A DNA stretch of 22,953 nt from Alphaproteobacteria bacterium. Its GTDB lineage: Bacteria; Pseudomonadota; Alphaproteobacteria; CAAHEQ01; UBA3637. Position 1 is the stretch's first letter. Each line of letters begins with the position of its first letter. The position numbers were made by a program, and so were the translations under genes. The notes under the pieces are model-generated. The model saw nothing but the letters and a program-made list of their open reading frames with translations, was not told where the DNA came from and ran no database searches. This document shows, one piece after another, positions 9,495 through 16,863 of the stretch. The stretch is taken from assembly GCA_900772625.1 (NCBI GenBank), contig CAAHEQ010000031.1, positions 1 to 22,953 of the forward strand, read 5' to 3'.

Positions 9495-10769
9495 TTAGTT
9501 TTTCTCGCCATTTACTGTCGCTGGCTGTATGCGGATTTGAGTTAGTCTGTTGCCTCTTTTGTCCAACACTTGAAAAGTAAAGCCGTAAAAGCTATAAGTA
9601 CTGCCTTTAAGTGGAATGCATTCAGTTTCATACAAAAGCAATCCAGCAATAGTCGAAGCTTCATCATCGGGCAGCTCCCATCCAAAGTGGCGGTTTAAGT
9701 CGCGGATAGGCGTTGCGCCATCCACGATAATGCTGCCATCTTGCAGAGGCTTTAAAACATCATCGCTTGTAATGGGGGCGTCTGTTTCGTCCGCAATATC
9801 GCCGACAATTTCTTCTAAAATATCTTCTAACGTCACAATTCCTTGCAATACGCCATATTCGTCAACAATCAGTGCAAAGTGTTCGTGGCGTTGGCGGTAT
9901 GCTTGCATTTGATCCAAAAGCGAGGTCGTTTCCAACACAAACCACGGTGCAGTCGCGGCTTGCATAATATCAAAGTTTTTTAAATCTCCTTTGCGCGCTT
10001 GCAGGGCACGGATAAGCAATTTTGAATGCAACACGCCCACAATATTGCTTTGACGTCCGCGCCACAAAGGCACGCGCGTATAGGGGCAAGAAAGGACTTT
10101 TGATATAATCTCGGAAGCGGGCAAATCTGCGTTAATTGATACAATTTTAGCGCGGTGGGTCATAATATCGCCAACAGAAACTTCGCTTAAATCGAGCACG
10201 CTTTTCATCATTGTGGCTTCATTTTTCATCGATGCGGTTTTGTGCAGATCAATAGCACCTCTGAGTTCAACCCTTTCGTCATGGCTGAGCTTTTCTTTTT
10301 TCATTAAGCCGCACACTTTTATCGCTTGGCGAACGATTGTATTTAAGAAAATAACAAGTGGAGCTAGCACAAATGTCAAAGCCGATACAATAGGTGCGAC
10401 ATTTAAAGCAATTGTATTTGGAAAACGCATCGCTATTGTTTTTGGCAAAATCTCGCAAAAAATCAGCACGATAAAACTGACTACAAACGTGGAGATAAAC
10501 ACTCCCCATTCTGCTCCCAAGAACGTAATACACAGGCTTGTTGTCACGGCAGTAGCAGTGATATTGACTACGTTGTTGCCAAACAAAATCATACTCAAAA
10601 AGCGATCTGGGTTGTTTTTAAGTTTTTTGAGGCGCTTAGCATTTTGATCGCCTTTTTTCTCAAGTTCGTGAATTAAAGCTTCTGAAGAGGCGGTGACAGC
10701 CGTTTCTGTGCCTGAAAAAAACATAGATAAAAGCAGGCACGTGATTAAAATAAACACAGATGTCGTCAT
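9495..10769 (-). CDS. CorC/HlyC-type membrane protein (CNNM/DUF21 + CBS domains)
   Basis: 424 residues. The N-terminal ~180 residues form the DUF21/CNNM membrane domain: a first helix ending in FFSGTETAVTA, then segments around MILFGNNVVNI, VFISTFVVSFIVLIFCEILPKT and VSALTFVLAPLVIFL. A CBS pair follows at about residues 195-330, with VGDIMTHRAKIV and ALIVDEYGVLQGIVTLEDILEEIVGDI as hallmarks. A CorC_HlyC domain ends the protein (about 345-420). Family members are linked to magnesium or cobalt efflux and were first named as hemolysins; no toxin role is implied. Its start is 3 bases after the aroK stop, and its RBS (TTCCTT on the plus strand, 10779-10784) lies inside the aroK end, so the two are cotranscribed. 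Alphaproteobacteria often have aroK-aroB-corC here; aroB is missing. Confidence 0.92.
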   Translation of the reverse strand: MTTSVFILITCLLLSMFFSGTETAVTASSEALIHELEKKGDQNAKRLKKLKNNPDRFLSMILFGNNVVNITATAVTTSLCITFLGAEWGVFISTFVVSFIVLIFCEILPKTIAMRFPNTIALNVAPIVSALTFVLAPLVIFLNTIVRQAIKVCGLMKKEKLSHDERVELRGAIDLHKTASMKNEATMMKSVLDLSEVSVGDIMTHRAKIVSINADLPASEIISKVLSCPYTRVPLWRGRQSNIVGVLHSKLLIRALQARKGDLKNFDIMQAATAPWFVLETTSLLDQMQAYRQRHEHFALIVDEYGVLQGIVTLEDILEEIVGDIADETDAPITSDDVLKPLQDGSIIVDGATPIRDLNRHFGWELPDDEASTIAGLLLYETECIPLKGSTYSFYGFTFQVLDKRGNRLTQIRIQPATVNGEKN

Positions 10770-10772
10770 AAA

Positions 10773-11324
10773 TTATAATTCCTTTTTTTCTACAATATTG
10801 TTTTGAATAAGCAACTTTATCAAGCGCCCGACTGTACGCCCAATAGGTTCTGGATGTGTATCGAGCAGCAAATCGGCGTTAGCGTAGAGCGGATAACATT
10901 CGCGCACCAAGCGTTCTATTGCGCGTTTGTTGTCTTTGGCGGGGACAAGCGGGCGGTGCTTGCGTCCTTCGGTGCGGTGACTGAGCAAGTCAACATCGGC
11001 TCTGATCCAAATCGATACCGCGTGTTTTTTTGCAATCTCTTGAGTTTTGAGCGACAAGAACGCGCCACCTCCTGAGGATAATACACACGGCATTTCGTTT
11101 TTAAGTAAGCGCTCCATAATACGTTCTTCACCTTTGCGAAACTCGGCCTCGCCATAGGTGGCAAACAAGTCGGAAATGCTGCAACCCGAGGCTTTTTCAA
11201 TCTCTTTATCGCTGTCGATAAAGGGAAGCCCCAATTTATGTGAGAGGATTTTACCTAAACTTGTCTTGCCGCAGCCCATCATTCCAACGAGCAAAATTAT
11301 TTTCTTTTGTTTTAAGTTTATCAT
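10773..11324 (-). CDS. aroK: Shikimate kinase
   Basis: 183 residues; phosphorylates shikimate at the 3-hydroxyl with ATP, the fifth step of the chorismate pathway. The Walker A motif is GMMGCGKTS (residues 14-22). Shikimate-binding residues are visible as D37/D39 in IDSDKEIE, R63 in EAEFRKGEE and the triple glycine at 85-87. The LID carries RKHRPLV (about 121-127). The start ATG at 11322-11324 lacks a strong Shine-Dalgarno sequence, the nearest purine stretch being weak. Its promoter at 11352-11380 is back to back with that of the plus-strand operon. It is the first gene of an aroK-corC unit. Confidence 0.96.
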   Translation of the reverse strand: MINLKQKKIILLVGMMGCGKTSLGKILSHKLGLPFIDSDKEIEKASGCSISDLFATYGEAEFRKGEERIMERLLKNEMPCVLSSGGGAFLSLKTQEIAKKHAVSIWIRADVDLLSHRTEGRKHRPLVPAKDNKRAIERLVRECYPLYANADLLLDTHPEPIGRTVGRLIKLLIQNNIVEKKEL

Positions 11325-11330
11325 TTTCGT

Positions 11331-11359
11331 TTGACTCTTTTATTAAGTCTGATTATAAT
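11331..11359 (+). promoter_or_regulatory. Strong sigma-70 promoter for the xerD-lptFD-surA-rsmA-folD operon
   Basis: TTGACT (11331-11336) and TATAAT (11354-11359) are separated by exactly 17 bases, matching 5 of 6 and 6 of 6 consensus positions. The transcript should start near 11366, about 49 bases before the first start codon at 11415. I see no other promoter of this quality before folD ends at 20028. Confidence 0.75.
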
Positions 11360-11380
11360 CCGATTTAGTTTTAAAAACAA
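11352..11380 (-). promoter_or_regulatory. Probable sigma-70 promoter for aroK-corC
   Basis: Read on the minus strand, TTGTTT (11380 to 11375) is followed 17 bases later by TATAAT (11357 to 11352). The -10 is perfect; the -35 matches 3 of 6. It faces away from, and overlaps, the plus-strand promoter at 11331-11359: both -10 boxes lie inside the palindrome ATTATAAT (11352-11359). Confidence 0.6.
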
Positions 11381-11414
11381 GTCTTTTATCTGAATTATCT
11401 GAAAAAGGTGCAAA

Positions 11415-11564
11415 ATGAGAGAAAAGAAAAAACATTATGGAATAAAATTGCTCGTGATATTGGCTTTGGCTTTTTGTGCGTGGGTATACTTTTGGGATAT
11501 GCCAACCCCTCTGTCGCCTGTGGAAGAAAGCTTGCCAAATGCTGATGAAATCCTGCATAACTAA
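11415..11564 (+). CDS. Small single-pass membrane protein (49 aa), unknown function
   Basis: A 49-codon reading frame. It opens with the basic stretch MREKKKHYG, followed by one hydrophobic segment (about residues 10-27, IKLLVILALAFCAWVYFW). An acidic, proline-containing tail, MPTPLSPVEESLPNADEIL, comes last. This is the topology of a bitopic inner-membrane protein with a short periplasmic tail. An RBS-like AAGGTG at 11405-11410 precedes the ATG, and the strong promoter at 11331-11359 points at it. It overlaps the next gene by about 26 bases in another frame, which suggests translational coupling. I do not recognise the family. Hydrophobic pattern, RBS, promoter and coupling all argue that it is real. 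Confidence 0.7.
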   Translation: MREKKKHYGIKLLVILALAFCAWVYFWDMPTPLSPVEESLPNADEILHN

Positions 11565-12687
11565 GCCCATTTGGGCGGCCGCTTTTGCGTTCGGCCTAGC
11601 GTTCGCAGGCGCTTGGCAAAGCAGCCCAGCACAGAGCGAAGTGCTTATTGAAGAGCTGGCAGAAAATACGCTCTTAGGCTTAGGTAGCGAAAACAACCAT
11701 CTTTTCACATCGTGGGGCAATATGCCAGTTGATGAAATGATGCTGATGCTCAAAGACTTGTCTCAAAACAAGCAATCCGCTGTTTTAAGTCGCTGGACGG
11801 CCGAGGTGTTGAAGCAAAGAACGTCCGTTGGCCAAAGTGGTTGGAGCCAGCAAAAGTCCGCTGAATGGCTTGACGCGCGTGCACAAACTTTACTGGATTT
11901 AGGCGATTATCGGGGTGCAATAGCGCTGATTGAGCAGCTGCCCGAAGCACAACAAACGCCTAAATTGACGGCCGTTTATGTGGACGCTTTGTTGTTGGCA
12001 GACCAGTTGAGCAAAGCTTGCAAGGTGGCGCACCGATCGCAAGGAAAGAGCCTTTATTTGCAAAAGACGGATATGGTGTGTTTAGCCGTTTTGCACAAAG
12101 AAAAGCAAGCACGCCTTGCATTCGAGCTGTGGCAAGAAAAAAATCAAGACAAATTGTTTTCCTATATTATGGAAAGCTTGTTGGATGAAGCCCCAAAAAA
12201 GCCCAAAAAAGCGCCTCAAAGCTTGACGGTGCTGGAGGCTTTTGCCCTGAATTATTTGCAATCCTCTTTGATAAAAGACGTCACTTTGCCTGCCGCCTAT
12301 CAAATACTGATGCAAAATAAAACGACCGATTTTAAAACGGCTGTGAACGTCAAAAAGCTTATCGAGATGTGGCAAAAGAAAGGTCTGACGCCCGAGCAAA
12401 TTGACTACAAACTTTATTTGCTGGATACATATGCGAATCTGTATCGCCCTGAATTGCGACTGATTCGCAAAAACGATTTGTTCAAAAGCAAAGATACAAT
12501 GCAAGTGTATAATCCACGCAGCCTGTGGTTGAAAGAAAAGCCCGCAGACCAGCTGACAGGCTTTGATTTAATTTTATCGATATGGCTTTTACACCATCGC
12601 GTGATGAGCGCCGACAAAGCGTTTTTAACGTTGGGCAAGGCTGGCTTTGACTTATCCGAGTTCGTGTTGGAGGAAATAGCGCCGTGA
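11539..12687 (+). CDS. Exported alpha-helical (TPR-like) protein, unknown function
   Basis: 382 residues from the ATG at 11539, which follows GGAAGAAAG (11522-11530) by eight bases; an ATG at 11545 is an alternative. The N-terminus (basic KSCITKP, hydrophobic IWAAAFAFGLAFAGAW, then SSPAQSE) looks like a signal peptide, so the protein is probably periplasmic. The rest is helix-rich with TPR-flavoured segments such as LLDLGDYRGAIALIEQLP and VYVDALLLADQLSKACKVA. No catalytic motif was found. It starts inside the end of the 49-residue gene, and its TGA overlaps the xerD GTG (GTGA). Placed before xerD and the LPS-export genes it might serve the envelope, but position is the only support. Confidence 0.8.
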   Translation: MLMKSCITKPIWAAAFAFGLAFAGAWQSSPAQSEVLIEELAENTLLGLGSENNHLFTSWGNMPVDEMMLMLKDLSQNKQSAVLSRWTAEVLKQRTSVGQSGWSQQKSAEWLDARAQTLLDLGDYRGAIALIEQLPEAQQTPKLTAVYVDALLLADQLSKACKVAHRSQGKSLYLQKTDMVCLAVLHKEKQARLAFELWQEKNQDKLFSYIMESLLDEAPKKPKKAPQSLTVLEAFALNYLQSSLIKDVTLPAAYQILMQNKTTDFKTAVNVKKLIEMWQKKGLTPEQIDYKLYLLDTYANLYRPELRLIRKNDLFKSKDTMQVYNPRSLWLKEKPADQLTGFDLILSIWLLHHRVMSADKAFLTLGKAGFDLSEFVLEEIAP

Positions 12688-13607
12688 AAAAAGCTCTCAA
12701 GCCGTCCTTATCCGATAAACGAATCGAAGATTTTCTTGACGTGATTGTGGCCGAGCGTGGCGCAAGCCCGCGCACCGTTGCCGCTTATCGGTCGGATTTG
12801 GAGGATTTGAAAGCCTATTTGCTGGCTCGCTCGGTGAAAATTGAACGAGCAGGGAAAAAGGATTTGGAAAGCTATATGCAAACGGTTGCTAAAAATGGTT
12901 TGTCACCCCGCACGCAAGCCAGACGCTTGTCCTCTATGCGCGAATTTTTCCGCTTTTTGTATTCGGAAGAAATCCGCGATGACAACCCGTGCTTGCTTCT
13001 TGATGCGCCGAAGATTGGCAAAGCTTTGCCAAAATATTTAACCGAAAAAGAAGTCAACACGTTGATTGATGCCGCCACCAAAAAAGATTTGCGCTTGCGG
13101 GCATTGCTGGAAATAGTGTATGCTTCAGGAATGCGAGTCAGTGAGCTTGTCGGATTACCTCTGACGGCCGTGTTGCACGATGGACAGATGGTAATGATTA
13201 CGGGCAAAGGCGGCAAGCAACGTATGGTGCCGTTGAATGATCCAGCCCGCAAAGTGCTGGATATGTGGCTTGTTGCGCGCGAGGGATATTTAAAGCGTGG
13301 CCGATCGTCAAAATGGCTGTTTCCGTCAAAGGCGGCGTGTGGTCATTTGACCCGTGATGCGTTTTATAAAGCGCTCAAAGAGCTGGCGCTCGAGCAAAAC
13401 ATTCACCCCGATAAGGTCTCTCCACACGTTTTTCGCCATTCTTTTGCAAGCCATTTAATTGCGCATGATGCGGACTTGCGCAGCGTGCAAAAATTGCTCG
13501 GGCATTCGGACATAGCAACAACAGAAATATACACTCACGTTATGGAAGACAGGCTGAAAAAAATAATTTGTGAAAAACATCCCTTGTCAAACATACATAA
13601 AATCTGA
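12684..13607 (+). CDS. xerD: Tyrosine recombinase XerD
   Basis: 307 residues; with XerC it resolves chromosome dimers at dif during cell division. All six catalytic positions are visible: R151 (ASGMRVSEL), K175 (TGKGGKQR), H248 and R251 (SPHVFRHSFASHL), H274 (LLGHSDIATT) and nucleophile Y283 (EIYTHV). The N-terminal SAM-like domain spans about 10-95. It starts with GTG, preceded by GGAGGA at 12669-12674, and overlaps the previous stop as GTGA. XerD rather than XerC is favoured by the SPHVFRHSFASHL and LLGHSDIATTEIYTHV wording and by its location opposite aroK, common in alphaproteobacteria. An integron or phage integrase is unlikely in this housekeeping setting. Confidence 0.93.
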   Translation: MKKALKPSLSDKRIEDFLDVIVAERGASPRTVAAYRSDLEDLKAYLLARSVKIERAGKKDLESYMQTVAKNGLSPRTQARRLSSMREFFRFLYSEEIRDDNPCLLLDAPKIGKALPKYLTEKEVNTLIDAATKKDLRLRALLEIVYASGMRVSELVGLPLTAVLHDGQMVMITGKGGKQRMVPLNDPARKVLDMWLVAREGYLKRGRSSKWLFPSKAACGHLTRDAFYKALKELALEQNIHPDKVSPHVFRHSFASHLIAHDADLRSVQKLLGHSDIATTEIYTHVMEDRLKKIICEKHPLSNIHKI

Positions 13608-13620
13608 TATAAGGACAATT

Positions 13621-16600
13621 ATGAAAACGATAAATTGGTACATTATAAAGCAATTGCTGCTTGGATTTGTTTTAATGGCGGTCGGTATGACGGCCTTGAT
13701 TTGGTTGTCCCAAAGCTTGCGCTTTATCGATTGGATTATTAACAAAGGTGTTTCTGTGTCTTTGTTTATTGAACTGACCTTGCTTGTGTTGCCGAACTTC
13801 ATTGCGGTGATTACGCCACTTGCTTTTTTCATTGTGCTGATGTTTGTGTATCAGCGTCTTTTGGCCGATCGCGAACTGATAGTGATGAAGGCTGCAGGTA
13901 TGTCTGCGTGGGACTTGGCAAAGCCTGCCTTAATAATGGGTTTAGGCTTGACCGTATTAGGATACTTTTTAACGCTGTGGCTTGTGCCGTATTCGGTATC
14001 GCAGTACAAAGAATTGCAATTTAAAATTCGCAACAATTTGGCGCAAGTCGTGATACAGGAGGGCGAGTTTAACCAGCTTGCTAATAACATCACTGCGTAT
14101 GTGCGTGTGTTCAAACCCTCTGGCGAGATAGAAGGCATTTTAATTCACGATGACCGTGATCTTGAAAAGCGCGTTGTGATGGTGGCCGAACAGGGCTTGT
14201 ACTTGATGGGGGAAAATGGCGCTCGCATTGTGATGCAGCAAGGCACAAGGCAAGAATATAACCGCAAAACGGGGACATTTTCATCGCTCAGTTTCGAACA
14301 AAATGTACTGACATTCGAGGAGAGTAAAAACAATCAAGTGCGTACATTGGGCGAGCAAGAATTAAGCTTAAAGCGCTTGCTGACAGCCAAAGCGGACGAG
14401 CCAAACTTGCGTCCTGCTGATTATCGCGAATATAAGGTAGAGGCTTATAAGCGCTTGACGCAGCCGCTTTATGCGTTGGTGTTTTTGTTTGTGGCGTTAG
14501 TGCCCTTGTTGCTCGGACATTACAACAGACGCGGACAAAGCGAGCGTGTATATTTGGCAGTGGGTTGTGTTGTTTTGTTGCAATCGATGGCGCTCGGTTT
14601 TGAAAATCTGGCGAACAAAAACTTGTGGTTTTTAATTTTGATGACGCTCAATTTTCTGTTGCCGATTGTGTTCGGTGCGATTATTTTAAAGCGTGGCTAT
14701 TTTGTGAAAAAATTGCCGAAAAAGCTGATGTTCTTGGAGCGCTTTTTTGTGATTTTGTTCGCGTTATTTGTGGCGTTCAGCGCAAGCACTGCCGCGGCGG
14801 CACCACAATTTATTGCAGATACGAATGTGGACAAAGACGCACCTGTGGACTTTGAAGCGGATACAGTTTCTTATAACGAAAAAACGTCTGTGATTACTGC
14901 TTTGGGCAATGTTGTTGTGGATCAAAATGGGACAAAGTTGACGGCAGACAAATTAACCTATAACCAAAAAACGCAAAAAGGTGAGGCGGTGGGCAATGTT
15001 GTCATTACGCGCCCTGATGGTGTGCAATTAAAGTCCAACAATGCCAAGCTATCCGATGCGTTTGACGAGGCAGAGCTTGACAATATCACGATGCTATTTG
15101 CGGACGGTTCGACCTTTAAAGCGCGCTCTGTGGTGCGAACAGATAAAGGCAATTTAAGCGAGTTTAAGAACGTTTTTTTCACACCGTGTCCATATTGCGA
15201 GGGTAAAGATCCTCTTTGGAATGTCGAGGCTTCGACAGTAGAACATAATTATAAAGAGCAAGAATACACTTTTTACAATGCCTTTTTGGATTTAAAAGGA
15301 ATGCCTGTTTTCTATTGGCCTTATTTGACCTATCCAGATTTTCAAGTCAAACGTAAAACGGGTTTTTTAGCGCCAGGGTTGGCTCACTCCTCCGAGATGG
15401 GTTTCGGGATTGAAACGCCGTTTTTCTGGGCAATTTCGGACAGCCAAGATTTATTCTTAACCCCGATTATCGCTGACAAACATTTTCCGCTGGTGCAAGG
15501 TGAATACCGTGGCATTTATAATAAAAGTAAGCTGGTGGCGGATTTTTCGTTTACGCAAAACGATGACGATGATAACAAAGAAGGCCATGTTAAGTTAAAT
15601 TATGAAGCCGACTTGACCGAGCGTTTGCGTTTTACGGGGCAATATTATCGCGTCAGCAACGATACGTATTTTAGACGCTATCCGATTAACAACATTGATG
15701 ACCAAGAACCGTGGATCGAAAGCTTTGGCAAAATGGAATATTTCGGCAATCAAAGTTATGCCTATGCGAATGTGATGGACTTTCAAAATCAACGAAGCTA
15801 TGTGCAAAATGACTCGATGCCGTTGGTGTCGAATGTCAATTATCGTTTTGTTTCAAAGCCGTTATGGAGCGGGCTATATGGTGTGTCAACGCTCAACGGT
15901 GCCGATGTTTACCGCAAAACGCACGCCAGATCTTCCCGCTTGTCGTACCAACAAGAGTTGGTGTTGCCGTATATTTCTCCCTTGGGCTTTGTGTTTGAAA
16001 ACCAAGTGACAGGCCGCTTTGACGGCTATGCGGTGCGTGATGAAAATAAGCAATCGGACAACTTGTCGCGCGCTTATGTGAATGCGTCTTCAAAAGTCAG
16101 CTATCCAATGATTTTGGCAGGCAAAAATTACAGCCAAATTATCGAGCCAATTGCCATGTTGGTAGTCTCTCCGAATTCTAAATCGAAAAACAAAATACCG
16201 AACGAGGATTCGATAGACTTAACCTTTGATGATGTGAACTTGTTTGTTGCGAATCGCTTTAACGGATATGATAAAGTCGAAACGGGCTCGAGAGCAAACT
16301 ATGGCGTGCAGTGGAGCTTGTTTGGACCCGACAATATTTTCTTATCGGCCGTGTTTGGACAATCTTATCAGTTCCGCGCAGATGGCAAAAACGAAACGGT
16401 TGCGACCTATGATGATCATTTTTCGTCCTATGTTGGGCACTTAAATATGGACTTTAAAGACTTTGGCGTGAACTATCGCTTCCGCTTGAATCAAAAAAAC
16501 TTTTCACATGAAATGTCAGAAACACAATTTTACGTTGGGCGTGATCCTTTGCGTTTGACGGTGGCTTATTTGTATTTGCAAGCAACAAAAGAGCTGATTA

Positions 16601-16863
16601 CTAAAAAAGGGGCTATTGACAGAGAGGAAGTTTATTTACATTTATCTTCTAAGCTGACACAAAGTTTGTCGACTTATGGTTATTATCGATACGACTTAGC
16701 AACGGGTGGCGGCCCTACCGAAGCTGGAGGCGGGTTGCAATATGACAACGAATGCTTGACGTTATTGTTTACTGTGCAAAAAGAGTTTACAAAAGATAAG
16801 GACTATAAGGGCGATACATCCTTTTTAATGCGTGTCATCTTGAAGACTTTAGGAGGCGTTTAA
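13621..16863 (+). CDS. lptF-lptD: LptF-LptD fusion (LPS permease joined to outer-membrane LPS translocon)
   Basis: One open frame of 1080 residues. Residues 1-369 are LptF, an LptBFG permease subunit that extracts LPS from the inner membrane. They hold three N-terminal helices, a periplasmic domain with VVIQEGEFNQL and ILIHDDRDLEKRVVMVAEQG, and three C-terminal helices. Residues 370-1080 are LptD. A signal peptide (about 370-394, ending STAAAA before PQF) precedes an OstA/LptA-like jellyroll (about 400-510) and a barrel with GMPVFYWPYLTYPDF, KRKTGFLAPG and YDNECLTLLF. I find no stop codon or convincing RBS between the halves; the internal ATG at 14728 is the only natural LptD start. The true start is the ATG at 13621 after AAGGA (13611-13615), since an earlier ATG at 13570 lies inside xerD. 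Six LptF helices put the junction in the cytoplasm, so LptD's signal sequence could export it and be cleaved. LptG is absent. Confidence 0.93.
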   Translation: MKTINWYIIKQLLLGFVLMAVGMTALIWLSQSLRFIDWIINKGVSVSLFIELTLLVLPNFIAVITPLAFFIVLMFVYQRLLADRELIVMKAAGMSAWDLAKPALIMGLGLTVLGYFLTLWLVPYSVSQYKELQFKIRNNLAQVVIQEGEFNQLANNITAYVRVFKPSGEIEGILIHDDRDLEKRVVMVAEQGLYLMGENGARIVMQQGTRQEYNRKTGTFSSLSFEQNVLTFEESKNNQVRTLGEQELSLKRLLTAKADEPNLRPADYREYKVEAYKRLTQPLYALVFLFVALVPLLLGHYNRRGQSERVYLAVGCVVLLQSMALGFENLANKNLWFLILMTLNFLLPIVFGAIILKRGYFVKKLPKKLMFLERFFVILFALFVAFSASTAAAAPQFIADTNVDKDAPVDFEADTVSYNEKTSVITALGNVVVDQNGTKLTADKLTYNQKTQKGEAVGNVVITRPDGVQLKSNNAKLSDAFDEAELDNITMLFADGSTFKARSVVRTDKGNLSEFKNVFFTPCPYCEGKDPLWNVEASTVEHNYKEQEYTFYNAFLDLKGMPVFYWPYLTYPDFQVKRKTGFLAPGLAHSSEMGFGIETPFFWAISDSQDLFLTPIIADKHFPLVQGEYRGIYNKSKLVADFSFTQNDDDDNKEGHVKLNYEADLTERLRFTGQYYRVSNDTYFRRYPINNIDDQEPWIESFGKMEYFGNQSYAYANVMDFQNQRSYVQNDSMPLVSNVNYRFVSKPLWSGLYGVSTLNGADVYRKTHARSSRLSYQQELVLPYISPLGFVFENQVTGRFDGYAVRDENKQSDNLSRAYVNASSKVSYPMILAGKNYSQIIEPIAMLVVSPNSKSKNKIPNEDSIDLTFDDVNLFVANRFNGYDKVETGSRANYGVQWSLFGPDNIFLSAVFGQSYQFRADGKNETVATYDDHFSSYVGHLNMDFKDFGVNYRFRLNQKNFSHEMSETQFYVGRDPLRLTVAYLYLQATKELITKKGAIDREEVYLHLSSKLTQSLSTYGYYRYDLATGGGPTEAGGGLQYDNECLTLLFTVQKEFTKDKDYKGDTSFLMRVILKTLGGV
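14728..14802 (+). other. Internal signal peptide at the LptF/LptD junction
   Basis: These 25 codons begin with ATG, have one basic residue (MFLER), a hydrophobic core FFVILFALFVAF and a small-residue end SASTAAAA, followed by PQF. It is a textbook signal-peptidase I substrate sitting in the middle of a fused frame. The preceding stretch KRGYFVKKLPKK is basic, as expected for the cytoplasmic end of LptF's last helix. Cleavage here would free mature LptD of about 686 residues. Cleavage is inferred, not shown. Confidence 0.75.

Noticed and set aside
13584..13613. Promoter before lptF (TTGTCA-18-TATAAG)
   Set aside because: Hexamers match fairly well, but the predicted transcript would start at the start codon itself and the -10 box overlaps the RBS. 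A leaderless transcript is possible but less likely than cotranscription with xerD.
13570..13620. Earlier in-frame start for LptF at 13570
   Set aside because: It lies within the xerD coding end, has no RBS, and adds 17 residues foreign to LptF. The ATG at 13621 follows AAGGA.
14728..14730. Separate lptD gene starting at this ATG
   Set aside because: There is no stop for lptF before it and no Shine-Dalgarno sequence upstream. Annotated as an in-frame fusion, though internal initiation cannot be excluded.
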